A stretch of 64,000 nt of DNA, from NCBI RefSeq assembly GCF_029868325.1, contig NZ_JARWNW010000290.1:1-64000 (forward strand), in the 5' to 3' direction. This DNA is from Nocardia carnea (GTDB lineage: Bacteria; Actinomycetota; Actinomycetes; Mycobacteriales; Mycobacteriaceae). The position numbers and the translations under genes were made by a program. The notes beneath the pieces were generated by a model. That model did not search any database. It was given only the letters and a program-made list of their open reading frames with translations, and was not told the DNA's origin. Below, in pieces: positions 42,031 through 51,128 of the stretch (positions within the stretch are counted from its first letter, which is position 1; each line of letters begins with the position of its first letter).

Positions 42031-43115
42031 GCGGACCCACGCGCACCCCTTCCGCGGACCGGGGCGGGGTCCTGGGCGGGGTGAGGCGGGCCTCGGACCG
42101 GGTAGCGGCGGTGCTGCCGCGGCCGCTGGACCGGATCCGCTCCATCAAACTCAAACTGGCCGTCCTGATGTTGTTCGCGGGCGGACTCGCCTTCGGCTAC
42201 TTCCGCCTGCAGATCGGCTGGCTGCCACCGATGACCACGCTGGCGGCGATGGTGATCGCGCTGGTGTCCTCCCAGTTCCTGGCCCACGGCATCACCATGC
42301 CGCTACGGGAGATGACCGCGGCCGCGCAGCGGATGGCGCGCGGCGATTACACGAGCCGGGTACGCGCCTCTTCGCGCGACGAAGTGGGCCAGCTGGCCGC
42401 GGCGTTCAACCGGATGGCCGACGATCTGGCCGCCGCCGACCAGCAGCGCCGCGACCTCATCGCGAATGTCTCGCACGAATTGCGTACCCCGATCACCGCG
42501 CTGAGCGCCGTCCTGGAGAACCTCGTGGACGGGGTATCGCAACCCGATCCGAAAACACTCGAAACGGCTCTCGCCCAGACCGAGCGGCTCGGGCGGCTGG
42601 TCTCCGAACTGCTCGATATATCGAGTATCGAAGCGGGTGCCGTCCCGCTCGACCGCGGCGTATTCGCCATCGCACCGCTTTTCGCGGAGGTGGTGGCCGA
42701 GGTGGAGGTCATGACGGCGGCATCGGGTCGCGGAATCCGCTTCCGCAGCGCAGCCGAACCGGAGGCCGCGACCGTCTACGCCGACCGCGCCCGCCTGCAC
42801 CAGGTGCTGCTGAACCTCCTGGACAACGCCGCCCGGCACGGTCCGGCCGGCGGTGAGGTCCGGCTGCGCGCCCACACCGCGGGCGGTGACCTCGTCATCG
42901 ACATCGAAGACGACGGCCCCGGCATACCACCCGCCCAGCGCGAGCGGATCTTCGATCGTTTCACCCGCGGCGGCCGCACCGACGGCGGTGGCACCGGGCT
43001 CGGACTCGCCATCGCCCGCTGGGTGATCGATCTGCATCGCGGCTCCATCGCCGTGACCGGCCCCGGCTCCCGGATCCGCGTGATCCTCCCGGCCACCGAA
43101 CCACCCGACCACTGA
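42027..43115 (+). CDS. Sensor histidine kinase with HAMP domain
   Basis: A 362-residue membrane kinase. Two hydrophobic segments (about 41-60 and 67-85) are separated by only a few residues, so there is little or no extracellular sensor loop. A HAMP domain follows (MPLREMTAAAQRMARGDYTSRV), then the H-box ANVSHELRTP with H150, the N-box LLNLLDNAARHG, and G-boxes DDGPGIPP and GGGTGLGLAIARW. It may sense the membrane or cytosol. It forms a translationally coupled pair with the preceding regulator. Confidence 0.92.
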   Translation: MSGPTRTPSADRGGVLGGVRRASDRVAAVLPRPLDRIRSIKLKLAVLMLFAGGLAFGYFRLQIGWLPPMTTLAAMVIALVSSQFLAHGITMPLREMTAAAQRMARGDYTSRVRASSRDEVGQLAAAFNRMADDLAAADQQRRDLIANVSHELRTPITALSAVLENLVDGVSQPDPKTLETALAQTERLGRLVSELLDISSIEAGAVPLDRGVFAIAPLFAEVVAEVEVMTAASGRGIRFRSAAEPEAATVYADRARLHQVLLNLLDNAARHGPAGGEVRLRAHTAGGDLVIDIEDDGPGIPPAQRERIFDRFTRGGRTDGGGTGLGLAIARWVIDLHRGSIAVTGPGSRIRVILPATEPPDH

Positions 43116-43185
43116 CCGATCCATCTGCACAGCCCGGCCGCCGATCGGCCCCGGGGCGATAACGCACACCTTCAGGAGGGACTCC

Positions 43186-45504
43186 ATGCCCAGAAGATCC
43201 ACACCGAACGACAACGACCCGAAACAGACCAGCCCGGCGACGTCGGCGGAACCGGCCGAGCCCGAACACACGCCGGCAACCGCGAACTCAGCGATGCCCG
43301 GGATCGCGGGGACGACCGAGAACATCGGTTCGACGGCTTCCGCCGAACCGGCCGACCCGTCGAGATCAGCCGCGCCGGCGGGGACAACCGATCCGTCGCT
43401 ACCCACCGATCCCGCGGCAACGGCCGACCTGCTGACGCCGGCCGACGCGACCGGAACAACCGACACGGCGACATCAACAGAACCCCCAGCAACCACCGCC
43501 CCGCCCAAGCCCGACGACTCGACAGGAACGACCGACCGCGGGAAACCGACCGAGACCCCGGCAACCACCGCCCCGCCCAAGCCCGACGACTCGTCGGGAA
43601 CAACCGACCGCGCGAGACCGACCGAGACCCCGGCGTCAACCGGCCCGGCCACACCAACAGAACTCCCAGCAACGGCCGACCCCGTGAAACCCGACGACTC
43701 GACAGCAGCGACCGACAACGCGAAACCGATACCGGCAGCAGCAACAAGCAACCCGTTGGGATCGGCCGGGTCGACCGTGTCTGCGGATTCGGCCAGTTCG
43801 GCCGACACGCTCGTGACGACCGGGACAACCGAAACATCAGGTGCCGCAGCCGAAGAAGCGGCCGGTACCGCTGCCCCGGCCAGCGCTCGACGTCACGCGG
43901 CCGGGGCAGGAAATCCGGCCGCGCCGGCATACGGTTCACCGGTTGCGGTCGCCGATATTGCGAAACACCCCGCCGAAAACGGATGTGCCGCGGATCCGGC
44001 ATCCGATCCCACAGTCCGAGGTCCCGGCAACCGGGCACCACTGCAACCGCCCAGCGCACTGGGTGCACCGGGATACCCGAGGCCATCGGCAGTCACAGCA
44101 CGCCGCCACTTGATCGCGTACCCGGCGGGTGTGCTGCCCGCGGCGGCCGTCACGGGTTTGGTCGCCGCGGCGACCGTTCCGCTCGATCGCCCCGGAATCG
44201 GCTGGCTGCTCACGGGTTCAACGGCGGCGGCCGCAGTCGGTGTGGTCCATCACCGGGCACGCCGGACCGCGGGAGCGGCGCACGCACAGGCGCCGAACCG
44301 GGAACGGCTGTGGTGGGCGATCGCGGCCCTGGCGTTGCTGGCGGTCGGTACTTTCCGGGCCGCGGGGTGGTTGTTCGTTCTGTGTGTGGCGGCCGCGGCC
44401 GTGGCCGGGTCGCTCGCGGTGGTGGGCCGGCGGTCGGAACGCGGGATATTCCGGGATGCGCTGGCTGTTCCGCTGGCCTCGATCGGGGCCGTCGCCTGGG
44501 TGTACAACGCGCTGGGTAAACGGCCCGGCGGCGCGGGTGCGCGTAATCGCCGGCTCGGTGTGTCCGCCGCGGTCACGGTGGCGCTGCTTGCGGTGTTCGT
44601 CCCGCTGCTGGCCGGCGCCGACGCCACGTTCGCCGCGCTGGTCGACGGTCTGGTGCCGCGAATGGACGGCGATACCCTGACTCGCTGGGTCCTGGTGTTC
44701 GTCTGGGCAGGTATCGGAACTCTGGGCGCCCTGTACCTGCTTGCCGGCCCCCCGCTCCCGGCCGACGGTCAGCCGAAGGCCGCGAAACGGACACTGGCAC
44801 GGCTGGAGTGGGGTCTGCCGGTCGGTGCCCTGACGGCCGTGTTCGCGCTGTTCCTCGGTGCACAACTGGTGGCCCTGTTCGGTGGCGACGACTATGTGCA
44901 GCGCACCGCGGGCCTCACCTACGCCGAATATGCCCGGAGCGGTTTCTGGCAGCTCTCCGCGGTCACCGTGCTCACGCTCGCCGTCATCCTGCCCGTCCTG
45001 CACCGGGCCGCCCGCGACACCGCCGTGGACCGGCTGTGGTTGCGCGGCCTGTTGTGCGCGATCAGCGGGCTCACTCTGGTGATGATCGCCTCCGCGCTCG
45101 GACGGATGTGGACCTACCAGCAGGCGTACGGATTCACCGTGCTGCGGCTGCTGGTCGGCACCTGCGAACTCTGGCTGGGCATCGTCTACGTGCTGGTGAT
45201 CATTGCCGTCCTGCGCCTGGAAACCGCGTGGCTGCCGCGCAGTGCCATCGCGACGGGGACGGCCGCCCTGCTGGCGCTGGCCGCACTTAATCCCGAGGGC
45301 CTGGTCGCCACCGAGAACATCGACCGCTGGGAGCGCGGCGAGGATCTCGATATCGGCTACCTGGCCGGCCTGTCGGTCGATATCGTCCCCGCCCTCGACC
45401 GCCTGCCCGTCCCGATGCGCAACGATCTCCTCGATAGGCTCGACGATCAGCTCGACGACGACACCTGGAACAGCTGGAACCTGGCCCGCACCCGAGCCCG
45501 CTGA
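43186..45504 (+). CDS. Large repeat-bearing DUF4153/DUF4173 membrane protein
   Basis: A 772-residue protein. The first about 300 residues are low-complexity Thr/Pro/Ala/Asp/Glu, including 24-residue repeats of ATTAPPKPDDSTGTTDRGKP type (about residues 100-190). The remainder has multiple helices and the DUF4153/4173 features IGAVAWVYNALGKRPGG, RWVLVFVWAGIGTLGALYLLAGPPL, GGDDYVQRTAGLTYAEYARSGFWQLSAVTVLTLAVILPVLHRAAR and YQQAYGFTVLRLLVGTCELWLGIVYVLVI. AGGAGGG precedes the ATG. DUF4173 function is unknown. The preceding two-component system may control it. Confidence 0.75.
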   Translation: MPRRSTPNDNDPKQTSPATSAEPAEPEHTPATANSAMPGIAGTTENIGSTASAEPADPSRSAAPAGTTDPSLPTDPAATADLLTPADATGTTDTATSTEPPATTAPPKPDDSTGTTDRGKPTETPATTAPPKPDDSSGTTDRARPTETPASTGPATPTELPATADPVKPDDSTAATDNAKPIPAAATSNPLGSAGSTVSADSASSADTLVTTGTTETSGAAAEEAAGTAAPASARRHAAGAGNPAAPAYGSPVAVADIAKHPAENGCAADPASDPTVRGPGNRAPLQPPSALGAPGYPRPSAVTARRHLIAYPAGVLPAAAVTGLVAAATVPLDRPGIGWLLTGSTAAAAVGVVHHRARRTAGAAHAQAPNRERLWWAIAALALLAVGTFRAAGWLFVLCVAAAAVAGSLAVVGRRSERGIFRDALAVPLASIGAVAWVYNALGKRPGGAGARNRRLGVSAAVTVALLAVFVPLLAGADATFAALVDGLVPRMDGDTLTRWVLVFVWAGIGTLGALYLLAGPPLPADGQPKAAKRTLARLEWGLPVGALTAVFALFLGAQLVALFGGDDYVQRTAGLTYAEYARSGFWQLSAVTVLTLAVILPVLHRAARDTAVDRLWLRGLLCAISGLTLVMIASALGRMWTYQQAYGFTVLRLLVGTCELWLGIVYVLVIIAVLRLETAWLPRSAIATGTAALLALAALNPEGLVATENIDRWERGEDLDIGYLAGLSVDIVPALDRLPVPMRNDLLDRLDDQLDDDTWNSWNLARTRAR
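43489..43632. repeat. 72-bp tandem repeat in the DUF4153/4173 gene
   Basis: Two near-identical 72-bp units begin at 43489 and 43561, starting GCAACCACCGCCCCGCC. They encode 24-residue units, and degenerate copies continue downstream. The period is a multiple of three, so repeat number can change without breaking the frame. Confidence 0.8.
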
Positions 45505-45636
45505 GCCCGCTGCAATCCGATCGCCTCCGATGCCACAGCCGCCCGGGCTCCTGCTGCGGCAAGGTCTCCCAGGACTCGACCGTGCCGGGTCACCGCTGCG
45601 GCAACCCGAACGTCGAAGGTGGCCGCGACGAACACG

Positions 45637-45960
45637 TCAGGTGTAGGCCAGGGCGGTGGTCAGTGCGACGTGGACGGCGGTACCCGTCAGGATGCTGAGG
45701 ACGGCGTTGTGGCGCCACAGGTGCAGGGCAAGGGTGACGGCGAGGGCGGGGCCGGTGATCCACAGTTGGGTGGGGGCGCTATCGCGCAGGGTGTACGCGG
45801 CCAAGATGACCATGACACCGACCGGCATATGGCGACCCAGATAGTCGACGATACGGCTGGCGCGCAGCGGGGCGAGCACCGCGAACGGCAGGGCGCGCAG
45901 CGACCAGGTGATCACCGAGCACAGTGCCGTGGCGGCGATCAGATAGCCGGTATCAGGCAT
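45637..45960 (-). CDS. brnE: AzlD/BrnE-type small exporter subunit
   Basis: A 107-residue membrane protein with four hydrophobic segments (LIAATALCSVITWSLRALPFAVLAPLR onwards), the small subunit of branched-chain amino-acid exporters. It overlaps the larger subunit gene by 8 bp. In Corynebacterium the homologous BrnFE pair exports isoleucine, leucine, valine and methionine and is switched on by the divergently encoded Lrp, the layout seen here. Confidence 0.88.
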   Translation of the reverse strand: MPDTGYLIAATALCSVITWSLRALPFAVLAPLRASRIVDYLGRHMPVGVMVILAAYTLRDSAPTQLWITGPALAVTLALHLWRHNAVLSILTGTAVHVALTTALAYT

Positions 45961-46690
45961 CGGCGGTCTCCTTCGCGGTGAATGCCCGGCGGACGAGCAG
46001 GGCCGCCAGGAACAGCCCCAGCGCGACCGGCAACATCTGCCCGGGCAGCAGAACCCGGGCGGTCAGGGCGCAGAGCAGGGCGAGCACCGGCACCGGTACA
46101 TCCCGATCGGCGCGGTAGCCGTCCACGGCCAGGACGACGAACAGCGCGGTCAAGGCGAAATCGAGGCCCTCGAGCTGGACCGGTATCAGCGCCGCGCCCG
46201 CGGCACCGACGGTCGCTCCGGCCACCCAATACCCCTGGCACAGGACTTGTAGCCACAGGATGCGGCGGCCGCTCCACTGTTGGGCGGCCGGGCCGGTGGT
46301 GAGTGCGTAGGCCTCATCGGTGAGAGCGAAGGTCGCATACCCTTTGCCCCACCGGCCACGGATCCGGTGCAGCGGGAACGACAGCGCGTAGAAGACGTGG
46401 CGGAAATTGACCAGGAACGCGGCCAACGCCACCTGCGCCAACGGTGTGGCGGCGGTGACCAGCCCGATCAGCAGGAATTCGAGCGATCCGGCGTAGACGA
46501 TCCCGGCGAACACCGGGGCCCACCACCAGGCCAGGTGGCTGTGCACCACCAGGACCCCGAGCGCGAGCCCGAGCGGAAACAACGCGAGACCGACCGAGCT
46601 GGTGTCCACCAGCGCCGACCGCAGGTCCGAGCGCGGCGTGACCGGAGCCGGAGTGCCGGATATCGCTGTCGGTGCCGAAGTGCTGTTCAC
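45953..46690 (-). CDS. brnF: AzlC/BrnF-type branched-chain amino-acid exporter, large subunit
   Basis: A 245-residue membrane protein of the AzlC family: GLALFPLGLALGVLVVHSHLAWWWAPVFAGIVYAGSLEFLLIGL, NFRHVFYALSFPLHRI and FALTDEAYALTT are diagnostic. A GTG start at 46690 is used. It is divergent from an Lrp gene, from which it is separated by 73 bp. Confidence 0.9.
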   Translation of the reverse strand: MNSTSAPTAISGTPAPVTPRSDLRSALVDTSSVGLALFPLGLALGVLVVHSHLAWWWAPVFAGIVYAGSLEFLLIGLVTAATPLAQVALAAFLVNFRHVFYALSFPLHRIRGRWGKGYATFALTDEAYALTTGPAAQQWSGRRILWLQVLCQGYWVAGATVGAAGAALIPVQLEGLDFALTALFVVLAVDGYRADRDVPVPVLALLCALTARVLLPGQMLPVALGLFLAALLVRRAFTAKETADA

Positions 46691-46723
46691 CAGGTCATTT
46701 TATGTTTCTTTCGGCGTAATATG

Positions 46724-46745
46724 GTTTCCTCATCTGACCGGAAAC
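46724..46745. promoter_or_regulatory. Inverted repeat in the brnF-lrp divergent promoter
   Basis: GTTTCC (46724-46729) and GGAAAC (46740-46745) flank ten bases and overlap AT-rich DNA suitable for Lrp binding. It lies between the two start codons. Confidence 0.35.
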
Positions 46746-46763
46746 AAGCGCTGTGGGACATAT

Positions 46764-47210
46764 ATGCATCTCGATTCTGTGGACAGAGATATTTTGTTTC
46801 ACCTCCGCAAGGACGGCCGTCTCACGAACGTCGAGCTGGCCAAGCGGGTGGGGCTGACACCACCCCCGTGCCTGCGCCGGGTGAAACGGCTCGAGGAAGC
46901 CGGTGTGATCAGCGGTTACCGCGCACAGGTCGACCCGGCGGCGCTGGCTCGCGGGTTCGAGGTGATCGTCGCGGTCGAGATCAGCATCAACGATCTGCAG
47001 ACGGTGGAAGAATTCGAGACCGCCATCGCCTCCTACGACGAGGTGGTGGAATTCCACCGGCTGTTCGGCCGGCCCGATTATTTCGTCCGGGTGGCGGTCA
47101 CCGATCAGGAAGTCTTCGAAACGTTCCTGACGGGAAAGCTCATGGGATTGCGGGCCGTGGCCCGGGTGGATTCCCACCTCATCATGAAGAAGATCAAGAC
47201 CGACGACTGA
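46764..47210 (+). CDS. lrp: Lrp/AsnC-family regulator
   Basis: A 148-residue Lrp protein. The N-terminal helix-turn-helix is LDSVDRDILFHLRKDGRLTNVELAKRVGLTPPPCLRRVKRLEEAGVISGYRA; the C-terminal RAM domain has FEVIVAVEISI and FGRPDYFVRVAVTD. It is expected to bind leucine or methionine and activate the divergent brnFE export genes. The ATG at 46764 starts directly at the conserved region. Confidence 0.92.
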   Translation: MHLDSVDRDILFHLRKDGRLTNVELAKRVGLTPPPCLRRVKRLEEAGVISGYRAQVDPAALARGFEVIVAVEISINDLQTVEEFETAIASYDEVVEFHRLFGRPDYFVRVAVTDQEVFETFLTGKLMGLRAVARVDSHLIMKKIKTDD

Positions 47211-47222
47211 TCCCGGGCGCGG

Positions 47223-48299
47223 TCACGGGGCCGGGTCGGCACCGCGGACCACGAAATCCGGCAGCGGTATCGGGCGCGAATTCTCGCGCAGCGAGCGGGC
47301 ACCGGCGATACCGACCAGCGATGCGGCAACCGCGGGCAACGCGGGAACGAGCGGCGGCCGGCCGTCTTCGACGCTCGCACGAAATCCTTCGAGGATTCGC
47401 ACCGTACCTTCAGCCTTCGGCTCCACGCGCGTTCCGTCGGGAAGGAACAGCTGTGCGGGTTCGCGTTCCTCGTCGCGCACGGTTCCGCCGGGATCGGTCC
47501 ACGATTCCTTGCGCACGCGCACCGACCACGCGCGCTCACCGGGCGCCCGCACCGATTCGGCGAGCCCCTCGCTCCCGCGCGCCGAGAACCAGCTCCAATG
47601 ACTGTCCGGTTCGCCCTGCAGGAAACCGTGCCGGGTGATCGCGAGCCCACCGTCGTCGAGTCGCACCAGCATCACCACGGCGGGGCGCGGATCGGCGCTG
47701 TCGACCGGGAAGGCCGCCACCTCGGTGGGCAGCGCCCCGGTGAGAGCGAGGACGGGTGAGAGCGTGTGGGTGCAATACGCTGTCGGTGCGATCCGGCCAC
47801 GCCAGTGCGCCGGATCGCCGATCAGCGACGCAACCGCCTCCGGCGCCATCCCGTGCAGGTAGTCCGCCTCGATCAGGTTCACCCGCCCGATCTCTCCCGC
47901 TTCCACAATGGTGCGCACCAGCTGGATGTGCGGATGGAACACGTAGTTCTCGGCGAACGAATAGGTGGCCGCAGAACGCCGCTCCGCCGCAAGCAGCGCC
48001 CGCGCCTGCTGTTCGTCGGCACATGCCGCGGATTCGGAAAGCACGTGGACGCCCGCGTCGAGAAATGCGATGGCCAGGGGCGCGTGCTCGTCGAAATCGT
48101 TGGCGAGCACCACCGCATCGAGCCGCTCCTCCAGCAGGGCGGGCCATTCGTCGACCAGCCGCACGACCGGCAGCTGCTCCTGTGCTTCGGCCCGCCGGCC
48201 GGGGTCGCGGTCGCATGCGGCCACCACTTCGATCCCGAGCCGGCGGCACCAGGTGGCCAGATACAACCCCATCCCCAAACCCACGACACCCACGCGCAT
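47223..48299 (-). CDS. Gfo/Idh/MocA-family oxidoreductase lacking the EKP lysine
   Basis: A 358-residue protein with the N-terminal nucleotide-binding motif VGVVGLGMGLYLA and the C-terminal alpha/beta domain. The signature EKP motif, in which Lys takes part in catalysis, is replaced by SESA (HVLSESAACADEQQA, residue 90 is Ser). It therefore may have an altered reaction or be a binding protein. The stop lies 12 bp from the convergent lrp stop. The substrate is unknown. Confidence 0.8.
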   Translation of the reverse strand: MRVGVVGLGMGLYLATWCRRLGIEVVAACDRDPGRRAEAQEQLPVVRLVDEWPALLEERLDAVVLANDFDEHAPLAIAFLDAGVHVLSESAACADEQQARALLAAERRSAATYSFAENYVFHPHIQLVRTIVEAGEIGRVNLIEADYLHGMAPEAVASLIGDPAHWRGRIAPTAYCTHTLSPVLALTGALPTEVAAFPVDSADPRPAVVMLVRLDDGGLAITRHGFLQGEPDSHWSWFSARGSEGLAESVRAPGERAWSVRVRKESWTDPGGTVRDEEREPAQLFLPDGTRVEPKAEGTVRILEGFRASVEDGRPPLVPALPAVAASLVGIAGARSLRENSRPIPLPDFVVRGADPAP

Positions 48300-48445
48300 G
48301 GCAGCATCCTCGGTGCCCGGGAGGTCCCGGTCAACCGAATAACAGAAGCCCCGCGGCGACTACCTGTCCCGGCCGATTCAGCCCGAATCGCACCGCAGGG
48401 AACTGAACCGCCACTGAGGCGTACTGCGGAGTCGGCCCGGGCCTC

Positions 48446-48603
48446 CGGAGCCGAACCGAGCGGGCTGAACCGAACCAGGCCGAGCCAGGCTGGTCCGAGC
48501 TGGCCGGGTCCGAGCCGGGCCGGCTGGGTCCGAGCCGAACCGATCCAAGCTGGCCGAACCGAACCGAACCGGGCTGAGCCGAGCCGAGCTGGACCGGGGC
48601 CGA
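48446..48603. repeat. Degenerate pentanucleotide (CCGAR/CGAGC) repeat tract
   Basis: Between the Gfo/Idh start (48299) and the hydrolase stop (48680) the DNA consists of many loosely repeated 5-bp units such as CCGAA, CCGAG, CTGGC and GGGCC. No frame has protein-like composition. The 380-bp gap otherwise holds no gene. The tract may be a decayed microsatellite. Confidence 0.5.
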
Positions 48604-48679
48604 CCCCAGGGCAGGCCGGGGTCAGGCGGAGATCATGCGACCGGGAACGGGCCCCAGCGACCGCCCGACGCGCAGGCAT

Positions 48680-49948
48680 TCAGCGTGGGGCGACTCCTGC
48701 GAGGTCGAGCACCGCATGCAGCAGTACATCGATACCGTCCGCGCAGGCTTCCGGGGTGGAGTATTCCCGCGGGTTGTGGCTGATTCCGTCGTAGAGGCCG
48801 GGAACGAAGATCATTCCGGCGGGGCACAGTGCGGCGATCTCGCCCGCATCGTGTCCGGCGCCGGAAGTAATCGGGGCACTACTCATCCCGAGGTTCGCGG
48901 CATGTTTTTCGACCAGGTCCCGCATCTGTTCCGCGAACACCACGGGCGGGGTCGCGGCCGTGGTGCGGGAGGTGATCGTGACCCCCGCGAGCTTCTCCAC
49001 TTCGGCGATATAGGCCGCGAGATCGGCTTGCGCGCGTTCCATGGCCGCGCCGTCGGGATTGCGCAGATCGACGGTGATCAGCGATTTCTCGGGCACGATA
49101 TTGATCAGGTTCGGATAGTTGACCTGCCGCCCCACCGTGGCCAGCATCGCGCCGTATTCACCGGATTCGACCATCTCGTTGAGCCGCACCGTGATCAGTG
49201 CGGCGGCAAGGCCGGCATTGCGGCGCAGATGATGCGGTGTGGCGCCGGCGTGCGCGGCTCGCCCGGTGATCTGGAGTTCGAGCCAGGTGATCGCCTGGAC
49301 TCCCTGTACTACGCCGATCCGGGTATCCCCCGCCGCCAGTATCGGTCCCTGTTCGATATGACATTCCAGGTAGGCGAACGGCGCCCGGATCGGTACCGCG
49401 ACCTCACCGGCCAGCGCGTGCCGGTCGATCTCGGCGCCGACACTCACACCATCGGGATCGGTCCGCTGCCGTGCGTCGTCCAGTTCGATCCGGCCGGCGG
49501 CGACCGCGCTGCCGAGCATATCGGTGCCGAACCGCACCCCTTCTTCCTCGGTGAACACGGCGACCTCGATCGGCCGTTCGGTGGCGATACCGTGGTCGTT
49601 CAGGGTGCGGACCACCTCGAGTCCGCCGAGGACACCGAGGCATCCGTCGAACCGGCCCGCTGTGGCGACGGTGTCGATATGCGATCCGACCATCACCGGC
49701 GGCAGGGTGTTGTCGCGGCCGTCACGGCGGGCGTAGATATTGCCGATCCGATCGATGATCACCGTGAGCCCGGCCGCGCGCATCCAGCCGGTGACCAGGT
49801 CCCGCCCGGCCAGATCGGCATCTGTCAGGGCCAGCCGGCGCACACCGCGCAGGCCGGTGTCCTCGTCGGAATATGCTCCTACGTCACCCAATTCGCCGAG
49901 TGATCGCCACAGCCGGTCGGCGTCGACCCGGATATCGGATGTAGTCAT
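48680..49948 (-). CDS. M20-family amidase, N-carbamoyl-L-amino-acid hydrolase/allantoate amidohydrolase type
   Basis: A 422-residue dinuclear-metal hydrolase. Family motifs are GSHIDTVATAGRFDG (metal-binding His, Asp), FTEEEGVRFG (catalytic and metal Glu), the dimerisation-domain segment ECHIEQGPIL and C-terminal SGAGHDAGEIA. It would release ammonia and CO2 or an amino acid from carbamoyl substrates. The ATG at 49948 follows GGAGGAG; the frame start at 49960 is a GTG within the ribosome site. It is downstream of and co-transcribed with the diaminopropionate ammonia-lyase gene (12-bp gap). Confidence 0.85.
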   Translation of the reverse strand: MTTSDIRVDADRLWRSLGELGDVGAYSDEDTGLRGVRRLALTDADLAGRDLVTGWMRAAGLTVIIDRIGNIYARRDGRDNTLPPVMVGSHIDTVATAGRFDGCLGVLGGLEVVRTLNDHGIATERPIEVAVFTEEEGVRFGTDMLGSAVAAGRIELDDARQRTDPDGVSVGAEIDRHALAGEVAVPIRAPFAYLECHIEQGPILAAGDTRIGVVQGVQAITWLELQITGRAAHAGATPHHLRRNAGLAAALITVRLNEMVESGEYGAMLATVGRQVNYPNLINIVPEKSLITVDLRNPDGAAMERAQADLAAYIAEVEKLAGVTITSRTTAATPPVVFAEQMRDLVEKHAANLGMSSAPITSGAGHDAGEIAALCPAGMIFVPGLYDGISHNPREYSTPEACADGIDVLLHAVLDLAGVAPR

Positions 49949-49960
49949 GTGCTCCTCCAC

Positions 49961-51088
49961 TCACGCGCCGGCGAGCGCGGCGCCGGTGACACGGTTGAAG
50001 TTGGCGAGATCGGTGGCGCCCTCGGTGGAGAAGATCAGAATGTGATCGTCGGGTCCCAGCCCCAGTTCGCCTGCGTGGGTGAGCAATCCGGCCAGCCCGG
50101 CGGCCCCGCTCTCACCCGATACGACGCCGTCGGCATACATCAGCCGCATGGCGTCTTCGGCGGCAGCGTCGGTGACCGTGGCGAAAATGTCGTAACCGCC
50201 GGAGACATCCGGCCAGGCGATCACCGACGGTGTGCCGCAGTTGAGTCCGGCCATGATCGACCGCTGCGGGCCGGGAATGGTGGTGATACCGCCGGCCTCG
50301 ATACTGGCGGTGACACAGTCGGCGTCGAGGGGTTCCACGCCGAGTAGCCGGGTGCCCGCGCTCTCGCGGAATCCGCGCGCGACCGCGGCACCGAAGGCGC
50401 CCACTCCGATCTGCGCGACCACCACGGTCGGCCGGGGGATGCCGCCGGCGGCGATCTCGTCCAGGATTTCGCCGATCATCGTGGAGTATCCGTCGATCAC
50501 CCAGGACGGCGGGTCGACGTATCCCTCCCATGAGGTGTCGGAGACGACGAGCGAATCGGTATCGGCGAGTTCGGCACTGCGGCGGATGGCGTCGTCGTAA
50601 CCACCGGGCACTACTTCCACTCGGGCGCCTTCGCCCGCGATGGCGTCGATCCGTTCCTGCACCATATCTTCGGGCACCAGGATATGGGCCGAGAGTCCGA
50701 GCAGCGCGGCCATCCGGGCGACGGCACGCCCGTGGTTGCCGTCGGTGGCCGAGACCAGCCGCAAACCCGGCGCCTTCGCGGCGAGTTCGGTTTTCAGCTC
50801 GGTGAGCCCGAGGCCACTGTCGGCGGGGTGGCCGAGATGTGCGAGCAGGGTCCGGTAGGTGGCCCAGGAGGCGCCGAGGATTTTGAACGACGGCATACCC
50901 ATCCGGGCGGATTCGTCCTTCGCGTGCACCGAGCCGGCGCCGAGGCGGGCGGCGGCCGCGGGGAGCGCGGCGAGCGGAGTGGGGCGGTAGCCGGGCATCG
51001 ACCGGTGGAAATCCCGGCTACCGTCGACGAGTGGACGCACGGTGTCCTTGGCTACCAATGGGTTCCGCACCAGTCGCGGTTCTGACAT
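49961..51088 (-). CDS. dpaL: PLP-dependent diaminopropionate ammonia-lyase
   Basis: A 375-residue fold-type II PLP enzyme that converts 2,3-diaminopropionate to pyruvate and ammonia. The internal lysine is K69 in KDESARMGMPSFKILGASWA, a motif specific to this family (compare E. coli YgeX). Other parts are SATDGNHGRAVARMAALLG (phosphate of PLP), SWEGYVDPPSWVIDGYSTM and SGESGAAGLAG. The ATG at 51088 follows GGGAGGAA. It lies 40 bp downstream of the AATTTGTATGACAACTG operator that it shares with the deacylase operon. Confidence 0.88.
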   Translation of the reverse strand: MSEPRLVRNPLVAKDTVRPLVDGSRDFHRSMPGYRPTPLAALPAAAARLGAGSVHAKDESARMGMPSFKILGASWATYRTLLAHLGHPADSGLGLTELKTELAAKAPGLRLVSATDGNHGRAVARMAALLGLSAHILVPEDMVQERIDAIAGEGARVEVVPGGYDDAIRRSAELADTDSLVVSDTSWEGYVDPPSWVIDGYSTMIGEILDEIAAGGIPRPTVVVAQIGVGAFGAAVARGFRESAGTRLLGVEPLDADCVTASIEAGGITTIPGPQRSIMAGLNCGTPSVIAWPDVSGGYDIFATVTDAAAEDAMRLMYADGVVSGESGAAGLAGLLTHAGELGLGPDDHILIFSTEGATDLANFNRVTGAALAGA

Positions 51089-51128
51089 CACGTTCCTCCC
51101 GGGCTGCGAATGACGGGTTCAGAATAGA

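Noticed and set aside
43489..43632. 72-bp repeats considered as CRISPR or recombination sites
   Set aside because: They lie in frame inside a coding region and encode 24-residue protein repeats.
42303..43808. A 501-codon reverse frame with Val/Ser/Gly repeats opposite the kinase and DUF4153/4173 genes
   Set aside because: It is the complement of the Thr/Pro/Ala repeat tract and of the kinase; it has no ribosome site or family features.
48446..48603. Repeat tract considered as a CRISPR array
   Set aside because: Units are 5 bp, degenerate and without unique spacers; no cas genes occur in the window.
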